From the NCBI GenBank assembly GCA_963817855.1, contig CAWFQA010000002.1, positions 124,001 to 188,000 of the forward strand: a DNA stretch of 64,000 bases. The letters run 5' to 3'. The stretch's first letter is position 1. Every line of letters starts with the position of its first letter. The notes beneath the pieces were generated by a model. That model was not told where the DNA came from. It saw nothing but the letters and a program-made list of their open reading frames with translations, and did not search any database. The translations under genes and the position numbers were made by a program. Source of the DNA: JAKAAZ01 sp963817855. GTDB lineage: Bacteria; Acidobacteriota; Terriglobia; Terriglobales; Acidobacteriaceae. Below are positions 54,064 through 62,098 of this stretch, piece after piece.

Positions 54064-54539
54064 CCGCGAAACAATCAATGTCGAACCAATTCCGCACCGC
54101 GCTTTTCAAACGACGCCTCTGGAATCCCGTGGCGACCGCGGGAGAATCTTCTCGCCGCCAGGGCGGCTTTACGCTGGTCGAGTTGATGGTGGTGATGGCG
54201 ATCATCGCGGTTCTGATGGCGGTTGCCGTTCCAAGTTTCATCTCCGCCATCCGCAGTGCGAGAGAAGCAGCACTGCGCGAGGACCTGCACACTATGCGCG
54301 ATGCCATCGAGCAATATACGGAAGATAAAGAGGCCGCTCCGCAATCGCTCGACGACGTGGTGCAAGCGGGTTACCTGAAGTCGCTTCCCATCGATCCTAT
54401 GACCCATAGCAACACCACTTGGGTCGCTGACCAGTCGGACTCCTATAGCAGCGTCGATCAGTCGAAGACCGGCATCAACGATGTCCACAGCGGTTCGGAA
54501 ATGGTCGGCAGCAATGGTGAGCCCTATTCGCAATGGTGA
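54057..54539 (+). CDS. Type II secretion/type IV pilus pseudopilin (GspG-like), second copy
   Basis: 160 residues from ATG 54057, which overlaps the previous stop by 7 bases. The prepilin site is QGG/FTLVELMVVMAII, with Glu at +5. The head has LPIDPMTHSNTTW and ends YSQW, parallel to YNTW in the preceding gene. Both have the same layout (leader, helix, D-P-M-T turn, W-terminated end), so the pair probably arose by tandem duplication and then diverged. Confidence 0.82.
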   Translation: MVAAKQSMSNQFRTALFKRRLWNPVATAGESSRRQGGFTLVELMVVMAIIAVLMAVAVPSFISAIRSAREAALREDLHTMRDAIEQYTEDKEAAPQSLDDVVQAGYLKSLPIDPMTHSNTTWVADQSDSYSSVDQSKTGINDVHSGSEMVGSNGEPYSQW

Positions 54540-54561
54540 CGGAATCTGTAAGACTGGCACC

Positions 54562-55365
54562 GTGACCGACCCAGAAATCGATTCCGCAACGCAACCCGAC
54601 CAGGCCGCCGTCTACCGCCGGTACGTGCAGTTGCAGTCGATCCGCGGTGAACGATTTCCCGGCGCTGCTGCCGAAGGTTTGGCCGGATTCCTGCTGGCTT
54701 GCGTGGGATTCGGCGTGGAAGGCGCAGAAATAGCGCTCGCGACCATAATCTCCGGCGGAACTTTTCTCGGCATCGATCCCTCCACCGAACATCTGAAGGC
54801 CGCCGTGCGCAATGGCGCCTGCGATTTTATGGTGAACACCCTCGACGAATCGCTGCGTGTGCTGAAAAATGAATTGCGCAAGAAGAAGGCTCTGTCTGTC
54901 GGGCTCCTCGGAGAAGCATCGGCGATCTTGGCGGCAATGGTCGAACGCGGAGTCCAACCCGACCTGGTGGCTGAACCTGCCGCACCGAATAGCGAACCAG
55001 CGCTGCTCACATTCATCGAGCGCGGCGCGATCCGTGTCGATACGCAAGCGACAAGCCGTTCCCAACCCGGCGGATTTGTTGAAGTGGTCTGGACAGCATC
55101 CAGCCTTGCAGATCTGCGGCAAATCGACCAGCTTGCGCTGCAGCAATTACCGGCGGACGATTCAATCCGTCGCCGGTGGCTGCAGCATGCGCCAGCATAC
55201 TTCCACCGCCAGCGACCCTTGCAGCGCGTTTCCGGAATGCGCTCCGAAGAAGTGTCGCGATTCGCGGCGGCGTTCAGGACTGCAATTTCTGCCGGTGAAA
55301 TTCAATCGCCTGCGACCCTCCACTGGCAAACCGCCGAAGGCTCGAAGGAATCAATCGCACTGTAG
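54562..55365 (+). CDS. Urocanase-like protein of unknown function
   Basis: About 267 residues from GTG 54562; the frame is open from ATG 54481, but that would overlap the pseudopilin by 59 bases. The central part (SVGLLGEASAILAAMVERGV then QPDLVAE) resembles the NAD-binding Rossmann region of urocanate hydratase, where the family has a G-L-x-G-N-A-A segment followed by R-G-V-x-P-D-x-V-T-D. The D-Q-T-S-A-H-D-P signature of true urocanase is missing. So it is at best a divergent relative or a scavenged fold. It is 22 bases downstream of the pseudopilin gene. Function not assigned. Confidence 0.45.
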   Translation: MTDPEIDSATQPDQAAVYRRYVQLQSIRGERFPGAAAEGLAGFLLACVGFGVEGAEIALATIISGGTFLGIDPSTEHLKAAVRNGACDFMVNTLDESLRVLKNELRKKKALSVGLLGEASAILAAMVERGVQPDLVAEPAAPNSEPALLTFIERGAIRVDTQATSRSQPGGFVEVVWTASSLADLRQIDQLALQQLPADDSIRRRWLQHAPAYFHRQRPLQRVSGMRSEEVSRFAAAFRTAISAGEIQSPATLHWQTAEGSKESIAL

Positions 55366-55390
55366 CGGTATTCAAAACCCAGCAACAGGA

Positions 55391-56011
55391 TTAGAGAGAT
55401 TCCGCGTTCGCTTTTTTCGCGGCCGCTGCAATCCCATGGATCGCCTGCCACAGCGCCGAAACTCCACGCCCATCCTTGGCAGAGCAGACGAGAACGTCGT
55501 CCGTCTCCAGCGTTTCGCGCAGCCGCCTGGTCGCAACCACGCGCTGATTTCCCGACAGCCTATCCGCCTTGGTCCCAACAATGATTCGCGGGCGATGAAT
55601 ACTATCCAGATATTCCGCCAGCATTAGGTCGCCAGGTTGCGGCGGTACGTTCATATCGACCAGGCATACGCAGACCGCCAGCGTTTCCCGCTCGGCAAGG
55701 TACGGGTTGATGAATGCCGGCCACTCGGCACTGATGGAGCGCGAAATTTTTGCATATCCATAGCCGGGTAAATCCGCCAGGATCAGCTCCGGCCGCGGCT
55801 GCGACCCCACTTGCAGCGCGAAGAAATTGATAGCTCGCGTGCGTCCGGGAGTAGAAGATACCCGCGCTGCCGGCTCGCCTAACAAGGCATTGATCAAGCT
55901 GGATTTGCCGACATTGGAGCGGCCCAAAAAGGCAATTTCCGGAGCGGAGCTTGCAGGGAATTGTGCGGCGCTGGTGGCCGACAGGAGGAACGTTGTTTGA
56001 TAGCGAAACAT
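55391..56011 (-). CDS. engB: Ribosome biogenesis GTPase YihA/EngB
   Basis: 206 residues, ATG 56011. G1 is FLGRSNVGKSSLINAL, G2 is at TPGRTRAINFF, G3 is LADLPGYGYA, G4 is IVGTKADR (the usual TKxD), and G5 is at CSAKDGRGV. EngB is a TRAFAC GTPase needed for 50S subunit assembly. Upstream it is separated by 28 bases from a DHH phosphoesterase on the same strand. The frame is open further upstream, overlapping that gene, but without protein-like sequence. Confidence 0.92.
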   Translation of the reverse strand: MFRYQTTFLLSATSAAQFPASSAPEIAFLGRSNVGKSSLINALLGEPAARVSSTPGRTRAINFFALQVGSQPRPELILADLPGYGYAKISRSISAEWPAFINPYLAERETLAVCVCLVDMNVPPQPGDLMLAEYLDSIHRPRIIVGTKADRLSGNQRVVATRRLRETLETDDVLVCSAKDGRGVSALWQAIHGIAAAAKKANAESL

Positions 56012-56039
56012 CTGGGATCCACCTGAATTTCTACGTTTG

Positions 56040-57050
56040 CTATCGCGCCGAAAGTTCTTGCAAGCGCGTTGGGTCATGGGCGCGCAGTTCGGCGACAATT
56101 TCGGCTGCGGCTTGCCGTGCCAGATCGTCTTTCTCGCGCGGAAACGAAATCGCGCCTACCCGTGCATGCCCGCCACCGCCATAGCGTTCGCAGATCACAG
56201 CCAGGTTGACCATCTGCTCTGCGGGAACGCTCGTCCATGGATTGGAACCCACAGCAATCTTGGTGCGAAAACTGGAGCGGCTGAGGCCGATGCTATAGAT
56301 CGCCTCGGGATGTAGATAGTACGGGATAAATTTGTTGTAGCCTTCCAGCGGATGATCCGTAATGTCAAAATAAATCGTTCCCTGCTCGCATGTGGAGCGC
56401 TCCCGAATCAGCTCCAGCGCCTGGTAATGTCGTTCCAGCAGCTCGGGAATCAGATCGCGCACAAAGGGCCGGTCCAACACTTCCGCCAAGCTCATCTGCG
56501 TCAACAATGGTATCAATCTGGGAACAAAGCCGGGATCCTGCGCCGATTCAATCGCCATGGTCAGCTTCATTGCCGGAGCGGCCATTTCCACGGCACTCTC
56601 GGCATTCTCATATTGCGCGCCGTCGACAATATCCGCCCAGCGAATCAGTTCTGCCACCGGCGAAGCGTCAAATCCAAAATGCGTTGCCGCAATATGCGCG
56701 ATAAACCCGGTGCAGGAAACATAATCGGGATTGTAAAACTTGCGCTCGCGAATCTTCGGGTCCTTCTGTCCGGCCAGAAAATGCTGATGGTCTGCCGGCG
56801 TCAGAAACGCGCTCAGGTGATGATCGAACCACCATGTAATCGCCGGAGAAGCGGAATACTTGAAGTCGACAATGGCATTTTCATCACCGGTAAATTCCTT
56901 TTCGTCAAACAAGGCGCCGGCGCGGTGGACCAGTCCGCAGAACTCATAGTCCGCGCCTGCAGCCATGCATTCGCGATGGAAGCGCGCGAACAGCGAGGCC
57001 GAACAGGCTCCGTCGAAACATTTATCGTGATAGAAGACGCGTACTTTCAC
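56040..57050 (-). CDS. DHH-family phosphoesterase
   Basis: 336 residues. FYHDKCFDGACSASLF supplies the first D-x-D-G motif (HDKCFDG), FDHHLSAF is the DHH motif, and GGGGHARVGA near the C-terminus is the DHHA1 substrate motif. Family members hydrolyse nanoRNA, cyclic dinucleotides or exopolyphosphates. The first motif departs from the usual D-G-D-G/A, so the exact activity is unclear. It is 28 bases upstream of engB. Confidence 0.83.
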   Translation of the reverse strand: MKVRVFYHDKCFDGACSASLFARFHRECMAAGADYEFCGLVHRAGALFDEKEFTGDENAIVDFKYSASPAITWWFDHHLSAFLTPADHQHFLAGQKDPKIRERKFYNPDYVSCTGFIAHIAATHFGFDASPVAELIRWADIVDGAQYENAESAVEMAAPAMKLTMAIESAQDPGFVPRLIPLLTQMSLAEVLDRPFVRDLIPELLERHYQALELIRERSTCEQGTIYFDITDHPLEGYNKFIPYYLHPEAIYSIGLSRSSFRTKIAVGSNPWTSVPAEQMVNLAVICERYGGGGHARVGAISFPREKDDLARQAAAEIVAELRAHDPTRLQELSAR

Positions 57051-57210
57051 TTGAGAACAATCGCTCCGTCGCAGCCATTCACTAGCAGCGACATCTTAAT
57101 AGGCTGAAACAACTAGCATTGCTGGCATTCGGCGATGTGTCAAGCGAGCTGGCCTCCGCAAGCCTTGTTTGGGCGGCGAGGGAATCATTGGGAAGGAGCC
57201 GATATCGTCC

Positions 57211-58068
57211 CTACTGCGCGCCCGAAGTCGCTGGGATGAGCTTGATCTCATACAGGTTGGGCCACAGCTTTCCGGTCACATACAGGCGGTCATGCTGGTT
57301 GTCATAGGCGATTCCGTTCAGCACAGCATTGTCGTTTTGCTGCGTGGAGGGCGGGCGCAGGCCTGAAAGATCGATCCACCCGATCACTTTGCCAGTCGCC
57401 GGAGAAATTCGCGCGATGCGATTCGTTTCCCAGATGTTCGCGTAAATTTCTCCGCGGATATATTCGAGCTCATTCAGATTCATGACCGGATGGCCATCTG
57501 CCGTCACCTGAATTTTTCCCGCCGCCTTGAATGTCGACGGATCGAGCAGATGCAGAACGGAAGTGCCATCGCTCAGAATCAGGTGGTGGCTGTCATGGGT
57601 GAGTCCCCAGCCTTCCCAAAGATAGGTGAAGGTACGAAGGGTTCGGAAGCTGAACGTGTCATACACAAACCCCAGGTGCGCCTGCCAGGTGAGTTGGATC
57701 AGATGGCTGTGCCAGTCGGTGAGGCCCTCGCCGAAATATTTTGCTGACAAGTCATGTTTTTGCAGCACGCGTCCAGAAGCCAGATCCACCATGCGCAAAC
57801 TGGATTGGCCGCGTTGCCCCGTCGACTCGTACAGCATGCCGTTCACGAACACCAGGCCTTGCGTGAACGCGTTCGCATCATGCGGATAAACGTGGACGAT
57901 TCGATAGCTCTCAACTGGGATGGCTCCCGCAGCCGCAAAGACGGACGCCGCGGGCACCAAAAAAATAAAATTCAGGAAAAGAAACGGCAGCAGAGCTCGG
58001 CAGCGAGGAAGTCCGTGCGAAGTCGCCTGCGTGAGGCGTAGAGAGAGCATGCATCCAACATACTGCAT
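57211..58068 (-). CDS. Glutaminyl-peptide cyclotransferase (glutamine cyclotransferase family)
   Basis: 285 residues with a signal peptide (basic start, hydrophobic core, likely cleavage near VFA-AAG). The beta-propeller signature of the plant/bacterial-type QC is present: YPHDANAFTQGLVF, YESTGQRGQS, WEGWGLTHD, LNELEYI, and NDNAVLNGIAYD. The enzyme cyclises N-terminal glutamine to pyroglutamate in the periplasm and so protects exported peptides. Starts at 58068 or 58050 are both possible. Divergent to the CPBP protease. Confidence 0.9.
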   Translation of the reverse strand: MQYVGCMLSLRLTQATSHGLPRCRALLPFLFLNFIFLVPAASVFAAAGAIPVESYRIVHVYPHDANAFTQGLVFVNGMLYESTGQRGQSSLRMVDLASGRVLQKHDLSAKYFGEGLTDWHSHLIQLTWQAHLGFVYDTFSFRTLRTFTYLWEGWGLTHDSHHLILSDGTSVLHLLDPSTFKAAGKIQVTADGHPVMNLNELEYIRGEIYANIWETNRIARISPATGKVIGWIDLSGLRPPSTQQNDNAVLNGIAYDNQHDRLYVTGKLWPNLYEIKLIPATSGAQ

Positions 58069-58176
58069 TGCGAGGAAATTTCTGACGATGGAAACCGTAT
58101 GCAGCCCGCGCGAATTCGCCGGTTAGTATGGAAGCACGAACTTACTGCAACGCATATCCATCGCACGAGGCCATCC

Positions 58177-59145
58177 ATGGAAGTTCCCCCGCCGGATCCG
58201 TCTGGCAGTATTCCTGAATCCACGCCGCCGCTTTCTCCCATGCCGCCCCCGCGTTCTACCGTCCTGTACGGGCCCAACGGTCTGCGGGCCGGTTGGAGCA
58301 TCGTCGTCTATATTGCCGTTCTGATTGCGCTATTGTTTCTTGTCAGATTAGAGCTGCAATGGCTGACGCCTCATTTGCCTGCAGGCATGCGCGCGAGGCC
58401 AAGCTCAGGATTTCATCCTGCGCTCGCCATTTTGACGGAGGCCAGCGCCCTTATTGCAGTGCTGCTCGCCACCGCTGGCATGGCACGACTGGAAAATCGA
58501 TACACCGCCGATTACGGGCTTGCCGGGGTCGATCGCGCGCGTCAATTTCTGATTGGCCTGGTCTGCGGCTTCATTTTCCTCTCGCTGCTGGTCGGCATCC
58601 TGGTAGCGACCCACCATCTGACACTTACCCAATCTCACATGACCATGGGCCGGTCGCTGGGATACGCCGCCGCCTGGGGTCTGGCCTTCTTCCTCGTCGG
58701 CATGACAGAGGAGTGCATGCTGCGCGGGTACCTGCTCTACACGCTCGCGCGCGGCATACGTTTTTGGCCGGCAGCATTTGTGCTGGCGATTCTGTTCGGT
58801 GCGTTGCATAAAGGCAACCCCGGCGAAAGTCCGTTTGGCCTGGTGGCGGCAGCCCTGATCGCACTGGTATTTTCGCTGAGCCTGTGGCGGCTCGGGCATC
58901 TTTGGTGGGCCATTGGATTTCATATGTCCTGGGACTGGGCGGAGTCTTACTTTTACGGCACGCCCGATAGCGGCGGCGTTTCCGTAGGCCGCCTGATGCA
59001 AGCGCATGCCCACGGGGCAAAGCTCCTGAGCGGAGGGGCAACCGGTCCGGAAGGCAGTATTTGGTGTGGCCTCGTAGTTTTGCTGGCAGCGATCCTGGTT
59101 TGGACGACTCAGCCGAATCGCGGAGTCCAGCTCGTCAAAAAATGA
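58177..59145 (+). CDS. CPBP family intramembrane metalloprotease
   Basis: 322 residues, ATG 58177, with a proline-rich cytoplasmic N-terminus of about 40 residues and about eight helices. The three signature motifs are EECMLRGYLLY (E-E-x-x-x-R), FGALHKGN (F-x-x-x-H) and FHMSWDWAES (H-x-x-x-D, where N is usual). CPBP/Abi proteins are glutamate-type intramembrane proteases that process prenylated or membrane peptides; bacteriocin self-immunity is one known role. The asparagine-to-aspartate change is conservative. Confidence 0.85.
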   Translation: MEVPPPDPSGSIPESTPPLSPMPPPRSTVLYGPNGLRAGWSIVVYIAVLIALLFLVRLELQWLTPHLPAGMRARPSSGFHPALAILTEASALIAVLLATAGMARLENRYTADYGLAGVDRARQFLIGLVCGFIFLSLLVGILVATHHLTLTQSHMTMGRSLGYAAAWGLAFFLVGMTEECMLRGYLLYTLARGIRFWPAAFVLAILFGALHKGNPGESPFGLVAAALIALVFSLSLWRLGHLWWAIGFHMSWDWAESYFYGTPDSGGVSVGRLMQAHAHGAKLLSGGATGPEGSIWCGLVVLLAAILVWTTQPNRGVQLVKK

Positions 59146-59199
59146 TAGTTCCCATGCTTCGGGACAGAGGATTTCGCCGCATCTCATGCCGCGACAATT

Positions 59200-59248
59200 T
59201 AGTTGCCTTAGCAACCATATTGTGCAATAATGGTTGCCCTGGCAACTA
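59200..59248 (+). promoter_or_regulatory. Nested 49-base palindrome between convergent genes
   Basis: Outer arms TAGTTGCC (59200-59207) and GGCAACTA (59241-59248) pair perfectly; inner arms GCAACCAT (59211-59218) and ATGGTTGC (59230-59237) pair perfectly; a 3/3 internal loop separates them. The element also contains two 14-base palindromes, GTTGCCTTAGCAAC (59202-59215) and GTTGCCCTGGCAAC (59233-59246), whose centres are 31 bases apart (three helical turns). It could be a bidirectional terminator hairpin or a pair of operator sites, such as a MarR-like dimer. Convergent flanks favour the former; the duplicated half-sites favour the latter. Confidence 0.55.
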
Positions 59249-59427
59249 CTTTTGCCCTGTTTTCTGTGCGTGAGAAATATTGGTGCAATCGTTGGCGTAT
59301 TTTTTGGCGAGGCAGCGAGGCAGACCCATCGGTCCGGACGTTGGCGGCGTACCTCAGTGCGTGAGGGCGCGTCATGGATTGCAATTCAGGTCCCCGGACT
59401 GAAGTCCGGCATCTACCCGCATCTTCC

Positions 59428-60141
59428 TCAGTCGGCGACCATGGTTTCGCCGGCCAAAATGGGACGCGTCCGGGGCAGTGTGCCGCGAAGGCACCCACCC
59501 CCATCAGAAACAGTGCGCCAACAAACACGATCAACTTCAACACGCTGGCTACCTTGTGTCTGGGGAAGAGTTTTCCACAGCACCAGAAGCAATGTTTGTG
59601 CCACGGAGACGGCCCAGACGGAGCCGTAAAAATATCGGCGCTCCGACCCTTCTCCCCTGGTAGAGGGGCCGACGCGCGGCAGCTTGCCGATTGCGCCCAG
59701 CAGCAGGATGGTTGCGCATAGCGGCAGGTAAGCATGATGGTAGATCTGCTGCATATACCACTTCCCTGCTACTGCCGCGACCATCAGGCCGGTCAGGTTC
59801 AGCAGGGCGAAGCTCAACACCGCATTCCAGGCAAAGGTGTAGCAGATCCGGCGGTAGAGTGGGTTCGGTTTGTCTTCGTCAAAGCGCAGGATGTAAGGGC
59901 GCGGCTCGGAACCCGGAAGCTTTCCGCGAACGGCGGCAATTCCAGTCCCTAACAACACCGCCAGCAGCCAAGCCAGATTGCCGAGTCCAAACCCATGCGC
60001 AAACAAGGTAAAGGTCAGCGGCCCCGGCGCCAGAAAGAAGACCCAAATCCAGATCGGCCAATGAGCCAGACGGTAGACGCGCGTATTCCGTTCGCGCATT
60101 TTGCGTTGTTGGGCATATTCCACCTTCCCGCTGTATCGCAT
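59428..60141 (-). CDS. Membrane protein of unknown function, C-terminus probably frameshifted
   Basis: 237 residues as read, with an N-terminal cytoplasmic patch (RERNTRVYRLAHW) and about five hydrophobic helices. A TTTT run (AAAA on the coding strand) at 59571-59574 marks a likely break. The last 45 residues are hydrophilic and atypical, while the frame one base on gives a good further helix (LKLIVFVGALFLMGVGAF) before continuing to 59208. Removing one base would make a six-helix protein of about 310 residues. No family recognised. Confidence 0.55.
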   Translation of the reverse strand: MRYSGKVEYAQQRKMRERNTRVYRLAHWPIWIWVFFLAPGPLTFTLFAHGFGLGNLAWLLAVLLGTGIAAVRGKLPGSEPRPYILRFDEDKPNPLYRRICYTFAWNAVLSFALLNLTGLMVAAVAGKWYMQQIYHHAYLPLCATILLLGAIGKLPRVGPSTRGEGSERRYFYGSVWAVSVAQTLLLVLWKTLPQTQGSQRVEVDRVCWRTVSDGGGCLRGTLPRTRPILAGETMVAD

Positions 60142-60221
60142 GGACGTGAGTCTCGCAGAGTCGCCGGGGACACGTCAATCGAAAGGGATTCTCGCTGCAT
60201 CCAATCCGCCAGAGGTGATAC

Positions 60222-60518
60222 ATGGAGAAGCTCGGCCTGTTTGTAAGTCTTGAAGCCAAGCCCGGCAAGGAAGAAGAAGTGGATCAATTCCTTCGCGGCG
60301 CATTGCCGCTTGTAAACGCAGAAACGGGAACCGTCTCCTGGTTTGCCATCCGGCATCCCGGCACCGGAACGTTCGGCATTTTCGATACATTTCAGGATGA
60401 ATCGGGAAGGCAGGCTCATCTTTCCGGAAAGGTTGCGGAAGCCTTATTCGCCAAAGCTCCGGAACTATTCTCGAAGACGCCGGAAGTCCACAAGCTGGAA
60501 ATCCTGGCGTCGAAGTAG
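60222..60518 (+). CDS. Antibiotic-biosynthesis-monooxygenase (ABM) domain protein
   Basis: 98 residues, one complete ferredoxin-like ABM fold. FVSLEAKPGKEEEVDQFL is the first strand-helix, SWFAIRHPGTGTFGIFDTF the central strands, and HLSGKVAEALFA the last helix. These small dimeric proteins are monooxygenases, haem-degrading enzymes or detoxification proteins. GAGGTG lies 6 bases before ATG. A stand-alone gene. Confidence 0.85.
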   Translation: MEKLGLFVSLEAKPGKEEEVDQFLRGALPLVNAETGTVSWFAIRHPGTGTFGIFDTFQDESGRQAHLSGKVAEALFAKAPELFSKTPEVHKLEILASK

Positions 60519-60570
60519 TCGAACGAAGGCGCGCTTCAAATCACCAGCGCATTCCGACCGCCGGATCTCA

Positions 60571-61101
60571 TTACTGGGTGCGATGCGCAGTTCGATGACG
60601 GGCCGATCGTTTTCGGGCAGTTGCTATTGCGATCTCTGCCTGCACTGCTGCGATTGTTTCTTTCATATTTTCTATGGTGCGAAGGCGGGCGCGATCTTCC
60701 CCGCTTGTCGGTGCCGCTGGGACGCCTGACAACATTTCGCGGACTTTTCGCAGCAATTCTTTGGGGTGAACGGGCTTCTCCATGACCTGATACAGCAATC
60801 CATCCTGGTAGGCAGCGTTCTCTGCATCTTCCGTATCCCATTCCCCGGTAAACAGCAGGACTCTGCATTCCGGATGGCTCCCCTGGATGTGTTGTGCCAA
60901 TTCAACTCCGGAGAGTAGCGGCATGACCACATCGCAAATCAATAAATCCGGCGCTATGGAACGAGAAGACTCCAGCGCCTCGAAAGACTGGGTGAATGGG
61001 ATCGCGTCCATGCCTTTTAGACGCAGGATGGCAGCAATAGTCGAGGCAATCACTTCTTCGTCATCGACAACAAAAATGAGGCACTTCTCGCGAGTCTGCA
61101 T
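60571..61101 (-). CDS. Single-domain response regulator
   Basis: 176 residues, ATG 61101. The receiver domain has the acidic pair D13-D14 (FVVDDEEV), phosphoacceptor D57 (LLICDVVMP), T85 (LFTGEWD) and K109 (EKP), all conserved. Residues about 125-176 form a basic coiled-coil-like tail (RARLRTIENMKETIAAVQAE) instead of a DNA-binding domain. It probably relays phosphate to another protein. No histidine kinase is adjacent. It is divergent to the Crp/Fnr regulator. Confidence 0.85.
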   Translation of the reverse strand: MQTREKCLIFVVDDEEVIASTIAAILRLKGMDAIPFTQSFEALESSRSIAPDLLICDVVMPLLSGVELAQHIQGSHPECRVLLFTGEWDTEDAENAAYQDGLLYQVMEKPVHPKELLRKVREMLSGVPAAPTSGEDRARLRTIENMKETIAAVQAEIAIATARKRSARHRTAHRTQ

Positions 61102-61189
61102 CGTAACTCCAACATACGCAAGTAGATCCGGCTGACACATCTTCGGAGGTTCCGACCGTGTCCGGCACCCCCAACCGGAGGATAATAAA

Positions 61190-61288
61190 ATGGCTACCGT
61201 TCTTGAATGTTACCTTGGTCAATGGGGTGGGGGTCAGTTTGATACACGACAGAAGATCCCAATTTTTTGCGTTTTTTTGCAATGCTGA
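61190..61288 (+). CDS. Small ORF, possible leader peptide of the Crp/Fnr gene
   Basis: 32 codons starting MATVLECYLGQWGGG and ending at TGA 61286-61288. CGGAGG lies 8 bases before the ATG, a stronger ribosome site than at the next gene. It ends 41 bases before the Crp/Fnr start used here (11 bases before ATG 61300). Codon use offers no further support, so it may be fortuitous. Confidence 0.3.
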   Translation: MATVLECYLGQWGGGQFDTRQKIPIFCVFLQC

Positions 61289-61329
61289 GCGGATACTGAA
61301 TGAACCGCACTCGGGAAGTGAGGGACCTG

Positions 61330-62037
61330 ATGGAAAATTTTCAAAACACTATGTTGCGAAATCTCGGACCTGAAATCCGGAGTCGGCTCTGCTTGCAGCG
61401 CGTTCAATTCGAGCTGAAGCACGAGATCGAATACCCCGGCAAGGCAATCGACTATCTCTACTTCGTCGAAGAGGGCATGGCCTCCATGACCACGACGTTT
61501 TTTGATGGTTCCCAGGTGGAGGTGGGCATGTTTGGGTATGAATCGGTGATTGGAGTCTCGGCACTGATGGGGACCAAACGAAGTCTGAATCGCGTGTACA
61601 CCCAGATTGCCGGGCACGGATATGCCTGTTGCGTTGACAGCGCCAGACGAGAGTTCGACCGCGGCGGAGACTTTCAACATCTTGCCCTGCGCTACGTTCA
61701 GACACAATTGGTAATGGCCATTCAGTCCGCAGGCTGCCATGCAAAGCACAACGTAGAACAACGACTGGCTCGCTGGCTGCTGATCTGCGCGGACCGCGCA
61801 CACAGCAATCATTTCAAGATGTCGCAGGAGTTTCTCGCGGATATGCTGGGAGGCACTCGTCCTACGCTTTCGATGGCGGCGGGTGGGTTAAAGCATCGAG
61901 GCCTGATTGAATACACACGCGGAGAAATTCGCATCATCGACGTCGCCGGTCTGGAGCGAGCGAGCTGCGAGTGCTACATGATCATCAAGAACCATCTGGA
62001 CAACTACGCCGAGTTCGATACCGCTGCGATGGCATAG
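61330..62037 (+). CDS. Crp/Fnr family transcriptional regulator
   Basis: 235 residues from ATG 61330, where GAGGG lies 6 bases upstream; ATG 61300 in frame is an alternative. Residues about 10-125 form a cyclic-nucleotide-binding-type beta barrel (ELKHEIEYPGKAIDYLYFVEEG). Residues about 145-215 form the winged helix (SQEFLADMLGGTRPTLSMAAGGLKHRG), with TRPTLS as the recognition helix. No cysteine cluster of Fnr type is present, so an Fe-S oxygen sensor is unlikely. The ligand is unknown. Confidence 0.9.
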   Translation: MENFQNTMLRNLGPEIRSRLCLQRVQFELKHEIEYPGKAIDYLYFVEEGMASMTTTFFDGSQVEVGMFGYESVIGVSALMGTKRSLNRVYTQIAGHGYACCVDSARREFDRGGDFQHLALRYVQTQLVMAIQSAGCHAKHNVEQRLARWLLICADRAHSNHFKMSQEFLADMLGGTRPTLSMAAGGLKHRGLIEYTRGEIRIIDVAGLERASCECYMIIKNHLDNYAEFDTAAMA

Positions 62038-62098
62038 GTTGAACCGTTCCGGCGCTCGAGATACATCCGCAACAGAATTGCTCTAGACTGAAACACGA

